Assembly: GCF_027409185.1 (NCBI RefSeq)
Contig: NC_084471.1
Coordinates: forward strand, 10,148,035-10,212,034
Direction of reading: 5' to 3'
Source: Cynocephalus volans
Taxonomy: Eukaryota > Chordata > Mammalia > Dermoptera > Cynocephalidae
DNA length: 64,000 nt
This document shows, piece by piece, positions 46,250-56,591 of the stretch (position 1 is the stretch's first letter; the number at the start of each line of letters is the position of its first letter). The notes beneath the pieces are model-generated. The model was not told where the DNA came from and searched no databases. It worked only from the letters and a program-made list of their open reading frames with translations. The translations under genes and the position numbers were made by a program.

Positions 46250-47014
46250 CTCATTTTTTTCAAAAAAAGAAACTGGTGTGAAAGGTCAAAAGAGTAATTT
46301 AAAGCCACATACACAGTAAGTGACACAGTCAGACAAGAAGCTAAGTCTCCTATTTCCACTATTCCAACCTGAAACTGAATCAAAAACATGGAAACAACAT
46401 AGGAACAGGCAAGTTGGATTATACTCAGACCAGCATCATTACCAACAGAAATCCCAGGAGAAATGTCACAGGAGGTTGTCCTCCTGCTGTTGTGAACCTT
46501 AGGCTTAGGCAGACCAAAACTTTTTTTTTTGGTGGGCCTACCTTCCATAAAATAATCTAAATTTTTTGGGTAGCTCTTTATATTTCATACTTAATTCTGC
46601 TGATTTAAGCAATCAGATACATACACTTAACTCCTACATTGTGCGAATTACACTAACTTTTTGAACTAATCCTGAACTAATAACTGAAGGTTCTGCCTTA
46701 TCCAGCCCCATGTAAGTTCCTCTCATTGTTTTCTCTGCTCATATTCCTCCTGGACAAAGTCAGGGAACAAACCACATGCTATTTCTTTTCACTAATGCTC
46801 AGCAACCTTCATTCATCTCTAGCTGACTTTACATCATATTTCTTTCAGTGCTACTTTCAAGCCTTTCCCCCAATTCTGATGCCCAGTTGCTTTCTGCTGC
46901 AACTCACTCTCAGCTGATGGCTGGTCTTCAAGCCTTAAAGAAGTTGAGGTTATTAGGCTTAAGCTCCCTCAACTTCCTCCTTCTCCATGTCAAAAAATGT
47001 TTAGTCTTTTTGCC
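46250..47014. repeat. MIR and L2-like remnants
   Basis: About 46260-46370 is MIR-like; about 46700-47000 is L2-like T/C-rich sequence. No gene. Confidence 0.4.
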
Positions 47015-47127
47015 TGTTTTTGTTTGTTTATTTGTTTTCTGTTTTTGGTGGCTGGCACAGGGATCCAAACCCGTGACTTTGGGGTATTAAGGCTATGCTC
47101 TAACCAACTGAGCTAACCAGCCAGCCT
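47015..47127 (-). mobile_element. tRNA-Ile-like SINE monomer
   Basis: The - strand reads GGCTGGCTGGTTAGCTCAGT and then box B GGGTTTGGATCC. T-rich tail on the left. Confidence 0.85.
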
Positions 47128-47950
47128 CACCTGTTCTTTCTACCCACCCTTGCAGAAGAGAAGGTGGTGTTCTCCCTCCCCAGGTTAACTTCTCCACCCA
47201 CGATAATCTTTCATCCTGCTTCCTTTATAGTACCTTCCTTTGTGCACCTTCAGTATTTTCCTCTCCCCTGGTTTCATGTCCAGTGTATATACTCAGATCT
47301 CCTGTATCCTTAATTAAAACAAACCAAAACACAGCAACTACCCCCAGACCCACACAAGTAGCCTACCCTTTTTTCCTACCTTTTTCCTCTGCTTTACTGC
47401 CATATTTTTCAAAAGCAATGTAGAATTCTGCACCTGTGCCTCATCAATCAACTCACTCCTTAAGCTTTTTTGACATAGCTTCTCTCACCACCTAGACTGC
47501 TCTTTCTAAGGTCTCCAGTGATTTCCTAGTCATCATATGGAATCTTCTTCCTGTGGCCTTGTTTCCTCAAACTCCCTGCAGCCTTTGACTCTGCTAACTT
47601 ACCTCTGTTTCTTGAAATTGTTTTCCTATGGCTGTGGGGGCACCGACCAGATTGGTTTTTCTTCTCAACTTAACTGCTTCTTTACTAACTCTTCTTTCTC
47701 CAGACACCCCCAAAAAGACATTCCCCAATTAGTTTTAATCCACTCCTAATTGATCCCTATTGGGAAGAGCCTTCCTATTCCAAATGGAGATTTAGCTATC
47801 ACTGCCAAACAAATAAGCTACAAATCTCTAGCTACGACAGCACAGGTAATTATTTCCAACTTTCTGATGAATAGCTTCATTTTACTATTCCATAACAAAT
47901 CAAAATCTGTATTTCTCAAATGTACCTTTTATTTCATTCCAGATGATTTT
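47128..47950. repeat. L2-like fragments
   Basis: L2 antisense-type text (GCTCTTTCTAAGGTCTCCAG; TTTGACTCTGCTAACTTACC). No coding exon seen. Confidence 0.5.
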
Positions 47951-48590
47951 TAAAATTTTTATCGAATCAAAATTGCTTATACATATTTTGGGGGTTCAAC
48001 ATTGAGATGTGTTGATCAAATATTACTAGCATATACATTGTTACAAACCGTAATTATTCTTTATGCCCCTTGTCCAATCTCGCCCCACCCCCTTTCCCTC
48101 CCTTCTCCTCCCTCTATTTACCCTAGATTTCTTCTCTCCTTCTGAAAGAATAATAGTTACTCTGTTTATTTATTGCCTAGATTATCTGTGTCCAATGCTG
48201 AGAGGTGTGATCAGGTCCCTCAATATTATCGTAGAGCAGATGCTTCTTCTGTCACTGTGGAATGGGCTTTGTGGAGAGAGACATCCTCTTCTTTTCTTTA
48301 TCTTTGCTGGTGACTCTCCTTGTGTCAATGCACTCCAGTGGCTGGCGGACCATTTGCGTGGTGGTTGTGGCGTCTAGCTGCTTTCGCGGCAGCCATGGTT
48401 ATTGTGGTGGCTGTGGTGGGCCACCCACATGGAGATGTTGTTTTTGGCATGCTCCTTGGCGCTGGTGGTGTGCCTGGTTGTGGTGGGGTCCGGTCCACGG
48501 CTCCACACCTAGGGTCCCCGGGCAGGCCCTGAGGCGCTGGCACGGTGTGTTCCTATTTCTTCTTTCAAGACACTCAGATTCTAAGGGTTA
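47951..48590 (-). mobile_element. L1-like 3' UTR, antisense, GC-rich (copy A)
   Basis: The + strand starts TTTTTATCGAATCAAAATTG and TATTTTGGGGGTTCAACATT, and ends with GC-rich GGTGGCTGTGGTGGGCCACC. Copy B (63070-64000) follows the same order with about 85-90 percent similarity by eye. Read as the 3' end of an L1 on the - strand; family not certain. Confidence 0.55.
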
Positions 48591-48793
48591 GGGTAATTTT
48601 TGGCTCGTACTTTTCTCTTATTCTCACATTGAGTCAGTTACAAAATCTACTGATTTTACCTATAAAATACTCTATTATTTCCACTGCCACTTTTCTGGGC
48701 CACTGTAAAAAAATCTCCTAACAGGTTTCTCTGCCTCAAGACTATCTTTCCACTCATGTTTTTTTTTTTTTTTTTTTTTTAAAGATGACCGGT

Positions 48794-48976
48794 TGGGGCC
48801 GGCCCGTGGCTCACTCGGGAGAGTGCGGTGCTGATAACACCAAGGCCCCGGGTTCGGATCCCATATAGGGATGGCCGGTTAGCTCGCTGGCTGAGCGTGG
48901 TGCTGACAACACCAAGTCAAGGGTTAAGATCCCCTTACCGGTTATCTTTTATTTTATTTATTTATTATTTTTTTTA
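48794..48976 (+). mobile_element. CYN dimeric SINE inserted head-on in the previous SINE
   Basis: It starts TGGGGCCGGCCCGTGGCTCA and carries the tail TTTTATTTTATTTATTTATT. Duplication AAAGATGACCGG is at 48781-48792 and 48978-48989, made from the tail of the older copy. Confidence 0.92.
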
Positions 48977-49131
48977 AAAAGATGACCGGCAAGGGGATCT
49001 TAAGCCTTGACTTGGTGTTGTCAGCACCACGCTCAGCCAGTGAGCTAACCGGCCATCCCTATATGGGATCCGAAGCCGGGGCCTTGGTGTTATCAGCACC
49101 GCACTCTCCCGAGTGAGCCACGGGCCGGCCC
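48794..49131. repeat. Inverted repeat of about 155-bp arms
   Basis: The + SINE (48795-48950) and the - SINE (48981-49131) are close reverse complements with only about 30 bp between them. The SGSM3 pre-mRNA would fold this into a long hairpin. Confidence 0.9.
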
Positions 49132-49209
49132 CTCCACTCACGTTAAATAAACAGCAGATTAATATCCCCTGAAGCACAGCTCTGATTACACAGTCCCCCA
49201 ATCCACCTT

Positions 49210-49840
49210 TTGAGTTGGCTCTTATTTTCTCCATACTTCAGCCAACTGGACCACTATCATCTCCACACATCTCTTTACTTTTATTGTTTCCTTTGTTTAG
49301 AAGGCCACCTCTCATTTCCAAATGTCCAGATTCTATGCATCTTTCAGTGCTCAGCTCTGAAGCGGCACTTCTGTGAAGCTTTCCCTAGTCCTGCCTCTCA
49401 ACATTTACTTGTCCCTCTCTAATGCCACTATTGACCTCTACTTCATTCAACTACATGTGTGCTTTATCTCTTTTAATAGACCGAAAGCTCAAGGGATGAA
49501 TCCTCTCCAGCACCTAGTACTTAACAGAGATTCAAAAAATGTTTGCCATCTACCTGTTGATCACCTGTTTTGTGAGATACTTAATTTCCTGTTTTATGAG
49601 GTACCTACACAAATATACCTTCCTTCATATTTTAGGATTTGGTGAGGAAATCTATGTTCACCTTATTTATACATAGTATGGTGGGAGCAAGAAGGCCTGG
49701 GTCTGATAACTTGCTCTGTGCGGACTTTGGGTAAAACACTTGATCTCTCATAACTTTAGTTTCCCTATCAGTAAAATTAGGATAGCAATAGATATCTGCA
49801 GAGTAAGTGAAAAAGTACTTAAAACCCTAGTACATACTTG
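49210..49840. repeat. L2 and MIR remnants
   Basis: About 49210-49560 is L2-like (AGCTCTGAAGCGGCACTTCT). About 49690-49840 is MIR-like (TCTGATAACTTGCTCTGTGC; TTTCCCTATCAGTAAAATTA). Confidence 0.5.
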
Positions 49841-49916
49841 GCGTGGAGATCCTATTTTCCAAAGATGGGCCAACACAATACAACCTGTCCCACATGCTCT
49901 TCTTAAAATGTGACAT

Positions 49917-50196
49917 GGGGGCTGGCCAGTTAGCTCAGTTCGTTAGAGCGCAGCCTTATAACACCAAGGTCATGGGTTTGGATCCCCACATTGGCCAGCT
50001 GCCAAAAAAAGAAAACGAAATAAACTTAAAGCCAGCCCGTGGCTCACTTGGGAGAGTGTGGTGCTGATAACAGCAAGGCCACGGGTTCGGATCCCTATAT
50101 AGGGATGGCCAGTTGGCTCACTTGGAGAGCATGGTGCTGACAACACCAATTCAAGGGTTAAGATCCCCTTACTGGTCATCTTTAAAAAAAAAAAAA
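49917..50196 (+). mobile_element. tRNA-Ile SINE monomer followed by a CYN dimer (49917-50030 and 50031-50196)
   Basis: The monomer starts GGGGCTGGCCAGTTAGCTCA and the dimer starts GCCAGCCCGTGGCTCACTTG. A single duplication AAAATGTGACAT (49905-49916 and 50197-50208) encloses both, so they came in together or the dimer landed in the monomer's tail. Confidence 0.85.
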
Positions 50197-50593
50197 AAAA
50201 TGTGACATCAACACTCCTTCCATTGAGTGGTGGGGTCTATATTCCCTCCACTTGAACCCGGGCAAACCTCCGTGACTGCCTCAACCAAGAGAATACCGTG
50301 GAATTGATACTATGTGGCTTCTGAGGTTATGTCATAAAAATGCTATTCACTTTCACCCTGTTCCCTTGGGACATTAGCTCTTACAACACATCTCCCAGAC
50401 TGTGAGGTAGGTAAGGTCACATGGAGAGGTCATGTGTAGATGTTCAGGCCAACAGTCTCAAGTGAGATATAGTCGACAGCCACCATCAACCCCAAGACAC
50501 GTTGAGTGAGGAAACTTTGTACATGACCCCAGCCCTATCTAAATTCAATTGTTTGAGACATCCCAGGCAAAAACTGCCTAGCTAAGCCCAATC

Positions 50594-50679
50594 ATCCCTT
50601 GAGTGAGAGACTGTTGTTTTAAGCTGCTAAACTCTCTATCCCTTGAGTGAGAGACTGTTGTTTTAAGCTGCTAAACTCT
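50594..50679 (+). repeat. 44-bp tandem duplication
   Basis: ATCCCTTGAGTGAGAGACTG to GCTAAACTCT occurs at 50594-50635 and again at 50638-50679 with no difference seen. It lies in the LTR 3' end. Confidence 0.95.
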
Positions 50680-50995
50680 GGGATGATTACTACACAGCAA
50701 CAGGTAAGTGAAAATGCTCAGTATGTTGTAGCTATTGATATAATGTCATTTTAAATTTCAGTCTCCTCTCAACCCTTACTTTTTCAGGTTGATGAGTCCT
50801 AATCTTTTTTCACTGACTTCATGTGGCACGTACTACTCTTTCATTTAACATAAATGAGTGTTTGCTTTGTGGTAGACACCGAGGTAAAACAGTGAGCAAA
50901 ACAAAATCCTGTCCCTGGGGAGCTTTTATTCTGGTCAGGCAGAGAATCAAATCCATTACATAAATTAAGAATTATTAATTTAATAAATTATATAT

Positions 50996-51340
50996 AATAA
51001 ATTGCACATTAATTCATATATAATGTCAGGTAGTGATAAAGGCTAACTCTCATGCTTATTTTGTTTGTCCTCTTCTAGAAACTAGAGGAATCTGTATTCT
51101 ACCATATAAAATATTCCATTTTTTAATTACTTTACTTATTATTTATTTATATAATGGAATATTTATATAAAATAAGTATAAGTAAAATAAAGTATTCCAT
51201 TATATAAGATTAATTTAACATGATAAATTGCACATTAATTTATATATAATGTAGATAGTGATAAAGGCTAACTCTTATGCTTATTTTATTTGTCCTCTTC
51301 CAGAAACTAGAGGAATCTGTGTTCTACCAGAAAAACACAA
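50996..51340 (+). repeat. Imperfect tandem duplication, 226-bp period
   Basis: The unit beginning ATAAATTGCACATTAATT and including GATAAAGGCTAACTCT and GAAACTAGAGGAATCTGT occurs at about 50996-51115 and about 51222-51335. The AT-rich spacer (51116-51221) contains ATTCCATTATATAA-type inverted stretches. Confidence 0.88.
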
Positions 51341-52360
51341 AGAATTCTAACCTCAGAGCCATCTCAATTCAAAATAAAGGATGGGATAGTGTTTTGTTTC
51401 CAAAATATTTCTCAACAATGCCTCACCCATTTGTTGGTCTTTCTGACTACAGTAGCCAAGTGGAATAATCTATAAACTCCCAGGTTACCTTATTAGATAA
51501 TAATCTTTAATTTAATCAAAGTAATTTGGATTTTTTGTTTGAGTGAACTTCCAGATTATCTTTTAAATTTAGTATAATTAATATTTCATTTTATATCTCC
51601 ACTTCCTAAACGCGATATCCTATATTGTTAAAATGCTTGTGCCTCTTTTCTGATGGCATCTATAGATTAACAAAATCTTCCTATAGCCTTTGAAGAGGAC
51701 TTGGTTCTTCCCAATATAGGTGAATATAATGTTAAAACAGTGCTTATACTATGTAAATCAATGTGAAAAAATATAATTTACAAAAATAAAAGTTGCAACT
51801 TTTAAAGAACATACATATTTCATAAAATTAAATACATATGTATTCTGCTATATACATCTATAAAAAAACTTTAACTCACTTTCAGTTCATTACTCTGTCT
51901 CCACTTACCTACAGCATCTTCTGCCTGTTCTTGAATCTTGAAACAATAAAATAAAAAATAAAAAATACCTACTCCCACAAACCGACCAATAGTTTTTATG
52001 ACTTTAAAAGTTATACACGCTCATTGTGGAAAAGCTGGAAAATTTATAATTAATAAATGAACACCAAAATGTTTACTGACTATCTCTGGGTAGAGGGAAT
52101 AAGTGTGATTGCTTAGTCACACACACATACAAATACACACAGAGCATAAAGAAAAATGTTAACAATCACACAAGAACATTTCTATTGTTGCAAGAAGTTC
52201 TATCAGCTAGCACTTCATTATATTGTACTGCCTCCCAGGACTAGGTTCTATGGTGGGTACATTTAGTCCCTGACCCACGGGATTATAATTTCATCGATCA
52301 GGCAAATACTGACACACAAAATGACAAACAACTCAAGGCCAATTAATAATAAGAGAACAG
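51341..52360. other. Intron stretch with no recognised feature
   Basis: AT-rich sequence with no gene and no repeat that I could name. Confidence 0.35.
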
Positions 52361-52460
52361 AGACTGGCCAGTTAGCTCAGTTGGTTAGAGTATGGTGCTG
52401 ATAACACCAAGGTCCAGGGTTCAATCCCTGTACCGGCCAGCTGCCAAAAAAGAAAAAAAG
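52361..52460 (+). mobile_element. tRNA-Ile-like SINE monomer
   Basis: ACTGGCCAGTTAGCTCAGTT, GGTTAGAGTATGG and box B GGGTTCAATCCC. Close to a tRNA-Ile body, but followed by CAGCTGCC and an A-rich tail. Confidence 0.88.
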
Positions 52461-52993
52461 AGGATGGACCACAAATATAATCAGAGTTCAAAGAAATGAA
52501 GAGATAACTACATGTTGATGTGGGAACATCTTCATGAAGGAGACAGATATTTACTTAGTAAGTCACTGAGGGATATGCATACTCTACACAAGGACCTGGG
52601 CTGAGCAAAATTTAGGAGCACCACAATTTAAGAAATAAACAAACCAAGAGTCAGTTGCCATTCATCCCCACCCCAAGTCTGTCATTAATGGGTTATGTGA
52701 TATTGAGATCTCTGGTCCTTATAAAGGGGATGATCCCAGACTTCTAGTCCTAAAATGCTGCAATCCAAAGAGAAGAGGAAAAGAGGAAGGTACCAGACAG
52801 TAAGGGAAGCAATGGGAAAAAGGTAAAAGTGGACAACAAGAGCTGGCTTTGATCCTAGAACACAAAGCAGACCCAGTGGGGATTCTGTGCTGAGGAAAAA
52901 TTCATTTATTCATCATATACTTAATGAGTGCCTACTATGTACCACGCACTGTTTTAAGTGCTGGGAACACAGCAGTGCTCAAAGATAGAAATC
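52461..52993. repeat. Intron sequence ending in L2
   Basis: L2 text begins at about 52900 (ACTTAATGAGTGCCTACTAT ... AACACAGCAGTGCTCAAAGA). The rest is unassigned. Confidence 0.5.
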
Positions 52994-53104
52994 AAGGGCT
53001 GGCTGGTTAGCTCACTTGAGAGAGCACCGTGCTGACAATACCAAGAACAAGTGTTCAAATCCCTGTGCTGGCCAGCTGCAAAAAAAAAAAAAAAAAGATA
53101 AAAC
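52994..53104 (+). mobile_element. tRNA-Ile-like SINE monomer
   Basis: It starts AAGGGCTGGCTGGTTAGCTC. Duplication AGATAGAAATC (52983-52993 and 53105-53115). Inserted in L2. Confidence 0.9.
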
Positions 53105-53177
53105 AGATAGAAATCCCTTCCTTGAAGGATCCACCATTCTAGCAGGAAAACAAGTGATTTAAAAAAAATAAGAAACT

Positions 53178-53327
53178 CGGGCCCACCCCGTGGCTCACTC
53201 GGGAGAGTGCGGCACTGGGAGCGCAGCAGCGCTCCTGCCGCGGGTTCGGATCCTATATAGGGATGGCCGGTTCGCTCACTGGCTGAGCGCGGTCACAAAA
53301 AAGGACAAAAAAAAAAAAAAATAGAAA
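53178..53327 (+). mobile_element. CYN SINE, GC-rich hybrid form
   Basis: It starts GGGCCCACCCCGTGGCTCAC and contains GCGCAGCAGCGCTCCTGCCG. Imperfect flanking repeat (AAGAAACT). Confidence 0.87.
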
Positions 53328-53435
53328 GAAAGAAACTATATTGTATGTCAGGTGATAAATAGTGCTACAGAGTAAAGTGAAGCAGAAAGAGGGACAGGCA
53401 GTCTCAGGAAGTTGTTATTATAAATTACAACATGG

Positions 53436-53601
53436 GGGCCGACCCCGTGGCTCACTCGGGAGCGCAGCAGCGCTGGGAGCACTGAGGCCACGGGTTCGGA
53501 TCCTATATAGGGATGGCCGGTATGCTCACTGGCTGAGCGCGGTGCGGACAACACCAAGCCAAGGGTTACGATCCCCTTACCAGTCACAAAAAATAAATAA
53601 A
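53436..53601 (+). mobile_element. CYN SINE
   Basis: It starts GGGCCGACCCCGTGGCTCAC. Duplication TAAATTACAACATGG (53421-53435) / TAAATTACAACGTGG (53602-53616). Confidence 0.92.
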
Positions 53602-54010
53602 TAAATTACAACGTGGTCAGGGAAGGCTCAATGGGAAAGTGAAATCTGAGCCAAGACCTGAAGATGGTGAGGCACTGAGTGAAGCAGAGGTCTGGAGCTA
53701 AGAGAAGAGCAGCAAATAGGTTGTGAGGTAGGAGTATAGGAGAACAAGCTGGAAAAGTAGGGAAAGAAAAGACAGTCTATTCTAGAAAGATCTCTAGGTT
53801 TTGGAGTCTGGAGACTCAGATTTCAATCATAGAATCAGTTCAGAAATGTAGAGAACTTTACATATCACTTATTACAACTACCCACTAGATTATTAAACCC
53901 GTATTACTCCTCTTAGGTGACTATCTTGTCTTGGCTTGAACATATTTGGTGGCTATATCTCCACATATCAAGATAGCCTGTTCATCCGTGGACAGCCTTG
54001 CCTTAGGCTT

Positions 54011-54154
54011 TTTTTTTTTTTTTTTTTTTTTTCCGTGACCGGCGCTCAGCCAGGGAGTGCACCGGTCATTCTTATATAGGATCCGAACCCGCGGCGGGAG
54101 CGTCGCCGCGCTGCTAGCGCAGCACGCTACCAAGTGCGCCACGGGCTCAGCCCT
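54011..54154 (-). mobile_element. CYN SINE, GC-rich hybrid form
   Basis: The - strand starts GGGCTGAGCCCGTGGCGCAC. Duplication TTGCCTTAGGCTT (53998-54010 and 54155-54167), perfect. Confidence 0.93.
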
Positions 54155-54167
54155 TTGCCTTAGGCTT

Positions 54168-55241
54168 TAACTTGAGCAGAAATCTGTTTGCTAGTAATGT
54201 CTACTCTTTGGTCTTTTTAGGGGCACTTTGTATGTACTACATTCTTCAGACATTTGACAATAACCTTCAGGTCTTCGAGATTTCTCTTCTCTTCAGGTTA
54301 AAGTCTGCCAGATATTTTAACTTTTTTTAAAGTGACATGGCCTCATGTCATGTAACAGTAAGTTAAGGGAATCTCAGCTGCAAGGCAAAAAACAGACTTT
54401 GGTTAACTTAAATTATGTAACATAGGAATGTACTGAAAGACAGAGGTAGGTCACAGAACTGAGGAAAAGCTGAAGAATTAGGTCTTTAGAAACAAATAAC
54501 AGCAACTCCAGTGTCTAGATAATAGGAATTAACCCATGGTTTTTCTTCTTTCTTTCTTTCTTATTATTTTTTTAATCCATCGTTTTAATGAAGGAGCCAT
54601 GACTGTCTATCACTGTGTCATTCAACCTAAGATTCAAATTAAAAGAGTAATTCATCTATTTGCCTAACATCTGCTGGCCTAACCTGAGTCATGTGCCCAC
54701 TGCCTATTTGGTCAGGTGATGCCTCAAATTCCTTTTTTTTCTCTCTTTAAAATTTAAAAAAAATTTTTAAGTACATTCTAAGATGTTGCTTGGGGGGAAG
54801 GGGGAAGGAAGGAAGGGGAGCGGGGCCAACCCCTGGCTGGCACTGTTGCTGGCCTGGTTGGGGTGGGGGCAGGACCAAAGCCCTCTGCTCCCTGCCTCAG
54901 GACTCCAGGGGGCTTCTTGGCTCTGTGGCTGGACTGGTGGTGGTGGTTCATTGGTGGGGCTGAGGCCCCCTGCCTTAGGAGCATGAGGGATCTGGCTCTA
55001 TCTCTGGTCTGGCTGCAGTTGGCGGGCTGAGGCCCACAACCCACTGCCTCAGGACCCCAGGGTGGGGTGCTGAGGCTTCTCTGATGCCTCAAACTCAACA
55101 TAATAATCCAGATGTAAAGGAGAAGCAACCAGGGTATTGCCTCCACACTTGCTGTCTGACCCTGGGCAAGTGACCAAACTTGTGCCTCAGTTTCCTATGG
55201 TGATGATATGATCACAACATCTGGTTGTGCCTGTGACGACC
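54168..55241. other. Intron sequence, partly GC-rich and unassigned
   Basis: The 54780-55080 block is G-rich (GGGGGAAGGGGGAAGGAAGG) with CTGCCTCAGGACTCCAGGGG-type repeated wording, and may be part of an L1-like 3' UTR. About 55140-55240 is MIR-like (CTGACCCTGGGCAAGTGACC). No gene. Confidence 0.35.
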
Positions 55242-55258
55242 AAATAAGAAAATGTGTG

Positions 55259-55377
55259 GGCCGAGCCCGTGGCGCACTCGGTAGAGTGCGGCGCTAGGAG
55301 CGCAGTGATGCTCCCGCCGCAGGTTCGGATCCTCCAGTGCACTCACTGGCTGAGTGCCGGTCACGAAAACGACAAGC
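55259..55377 (+). mobile_element. CYN SINE, shortened hybrid form
   Basis: It starts GGCCGAGCCCGTGGCGCACT and lacks the TATATAGG linker. Duplication AAATAAGAAAATGTGTG (55242-55258 and 55378-55394), perfect. Confidence 0.93.
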
Positions 55378-55424
55378 AAATAAGAAAATGTGTGCAAAAT
55401 GCTTTATAAACTCATAGCTAACTA

Positions 55425-55870
55425 CACTTATAGAACTTATAAATAGCTAACACTTATAGAATGCTAGTCACAGCTATCTTACATAGATTTTATTTAATCT
55501 TCAAAACAACCCTATGAAGTAGGAGGCTGTGAGCACAAACTCTGGAGTCAGATTACCTTGGTTCAAATCCTGACTCCATCACTGACTTGTGTGACCTTAA
55601 GCAAGTTACTTAGCATTTCTGTGAGTTTTCTCACCTGTAAATGGGTGTAATACTAATATATATGGCTCCTGGAGGATTGAGTTATTCTTAGAACTGTTTA
55701 CTAGAATACCCAGTAAATATTAGCTGTTATTATGAGTAGCAGTAGCAATTATCCCACATTTACAGATGAGGAAAATGAGGCATTAGAAAATTATATAACT
55801 AATATAAGTTCTTAAAGTTTAAAGTAGTAGAACCAGAACTTGAACTTCATTGTTGGTGTTTCTACTATAC
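55425..55870. repeat. MIR fragments
   Basis: CTCTGGAGTCAGATTACCTT, GGTTCAAATCCTGACTCCAT, CTGTGAGTTTTCTCACCTG and CCACATTTACAGATGAGGAA. Confidence 0.75.
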
Positions 55871-56149
55871 TGTCTTCAAAAGTAAAAAAAAACAAACAAA
55901 AAAGTGGACTGTAACCCTATCCTCAAGTCACACAAATGAAGAATATTTACAAATGACGCTCAAACACAAGAAGGGGGAAACTACCTATTGTTTCACATCT
56001 TTAGAATGTTAGCTAGAAGGCTAACTAGATATATGGAGAAGGCTGGGAACTGTTAAGGAAAAAAGCACTACTCTTAGCCCTAATTGGAAATCAGATCTTT
56101 TCCAAGAATAAGACTTCTGATAAATGAATTGGTGCTTTCAATCTCATTT

Positions 56150-56581
56150 TTTTTTTCTTGACCAAACCACTTTAATTTACAAGTTATTTACAACTTTAAT
56201 GTACAATATAAAGTTGTGATTTCTTGAAATTCTCACCTGGCTCTTGAAAAGAGCTGAGTCTACAATTTCAATCATCATCATCAGGAAGGATACCTAATTC
56301 TTCATCTGTCTACAGGGAAGGATCTGAATATGGAAAGTGACCCAGCACAGCATCTGAGTCATGCCAAAGGCGCCACAGAATCCACAACCACATGGTTGTG
56401 CTGAAGACCTTGGTGTGGATCACCTGGGATCTGGTCAGCTGTGGAAGCTGTCTATACCAGGGCTCTGCGTCCAGCCACCTGGGCATGGCAGCATCTGAAG
56501 AGGCGGCCTCCAAGCCAATGAAAGGCACCAGCTGGGTCAGAGCCTACATGCTAGCCTGCATCCCAACAGCCATCCCCACTT
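56150..56581 (-). pseudogene. NDUFB2 processed pseudogene
   Basis: Retrocopy of the mRNA for a complex I subunit (NADH:ubiquinone oxidoreductase subunit B2). The - strand reads [40 protein letters not shown] and TDEELGILPDDDD, the known protein with changes. It has no introns, a stop where Trp is expected before TDEELG, a second stop directly after its first ATG, and a deletion near the N-terminus. The 3' UTR and poly(A) (T-run on +) are kept. Duplication AATCTCATTT at 56140-56149 and 56582-56591. Non-functional. Confidence 0.93.
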
Positions 56582-56591
56582 AATCTCATTT

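Larger units (their letters stand above)
48759..49131 (-). mobile_element. CYN dimeric SINE, split by a second CYN
   Basis: The left part is the T-run plus AAAGATGACCGGT (48759-48793). The right part resumes at GATGACCGGCAAGGGGATCT (about 48981) and ends CACGGGCCGGCCCC. Outer duplication TCCACTCATG / TCCACTCACG (48749-48758 and about 49133-49142). Confidence 0.9.
49845..50705 (+). mobile_element. MaLR/ERVL-type LTR with SINEs inserted
   Basis: The left part ends CACATGCTCTTCTTAAAATGTGACAT. It resumes CAACACTCCTTCCATTGAGT and ends TTAAGCTGCTAAACTCTGGG...CAGCAACAG. Subfamily not assigned. Confidence 0.65.

Noticed and set aside
48750..48760. SGSM3 start exon at the - strand ATGAGTGGAAAG
   Set aside because: No GT donor follows ATGAGTG, and it is the target duplication of a SINE.
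52361..52460. tRNA-Ile gene
   Set aside because: The body is close to tRNA-Ile, but it carries the SINE 3' CAGCTGCC and an A-rich tail and matches six other SINE monomers here. The same applies to 49917, 62725 and similar copies.
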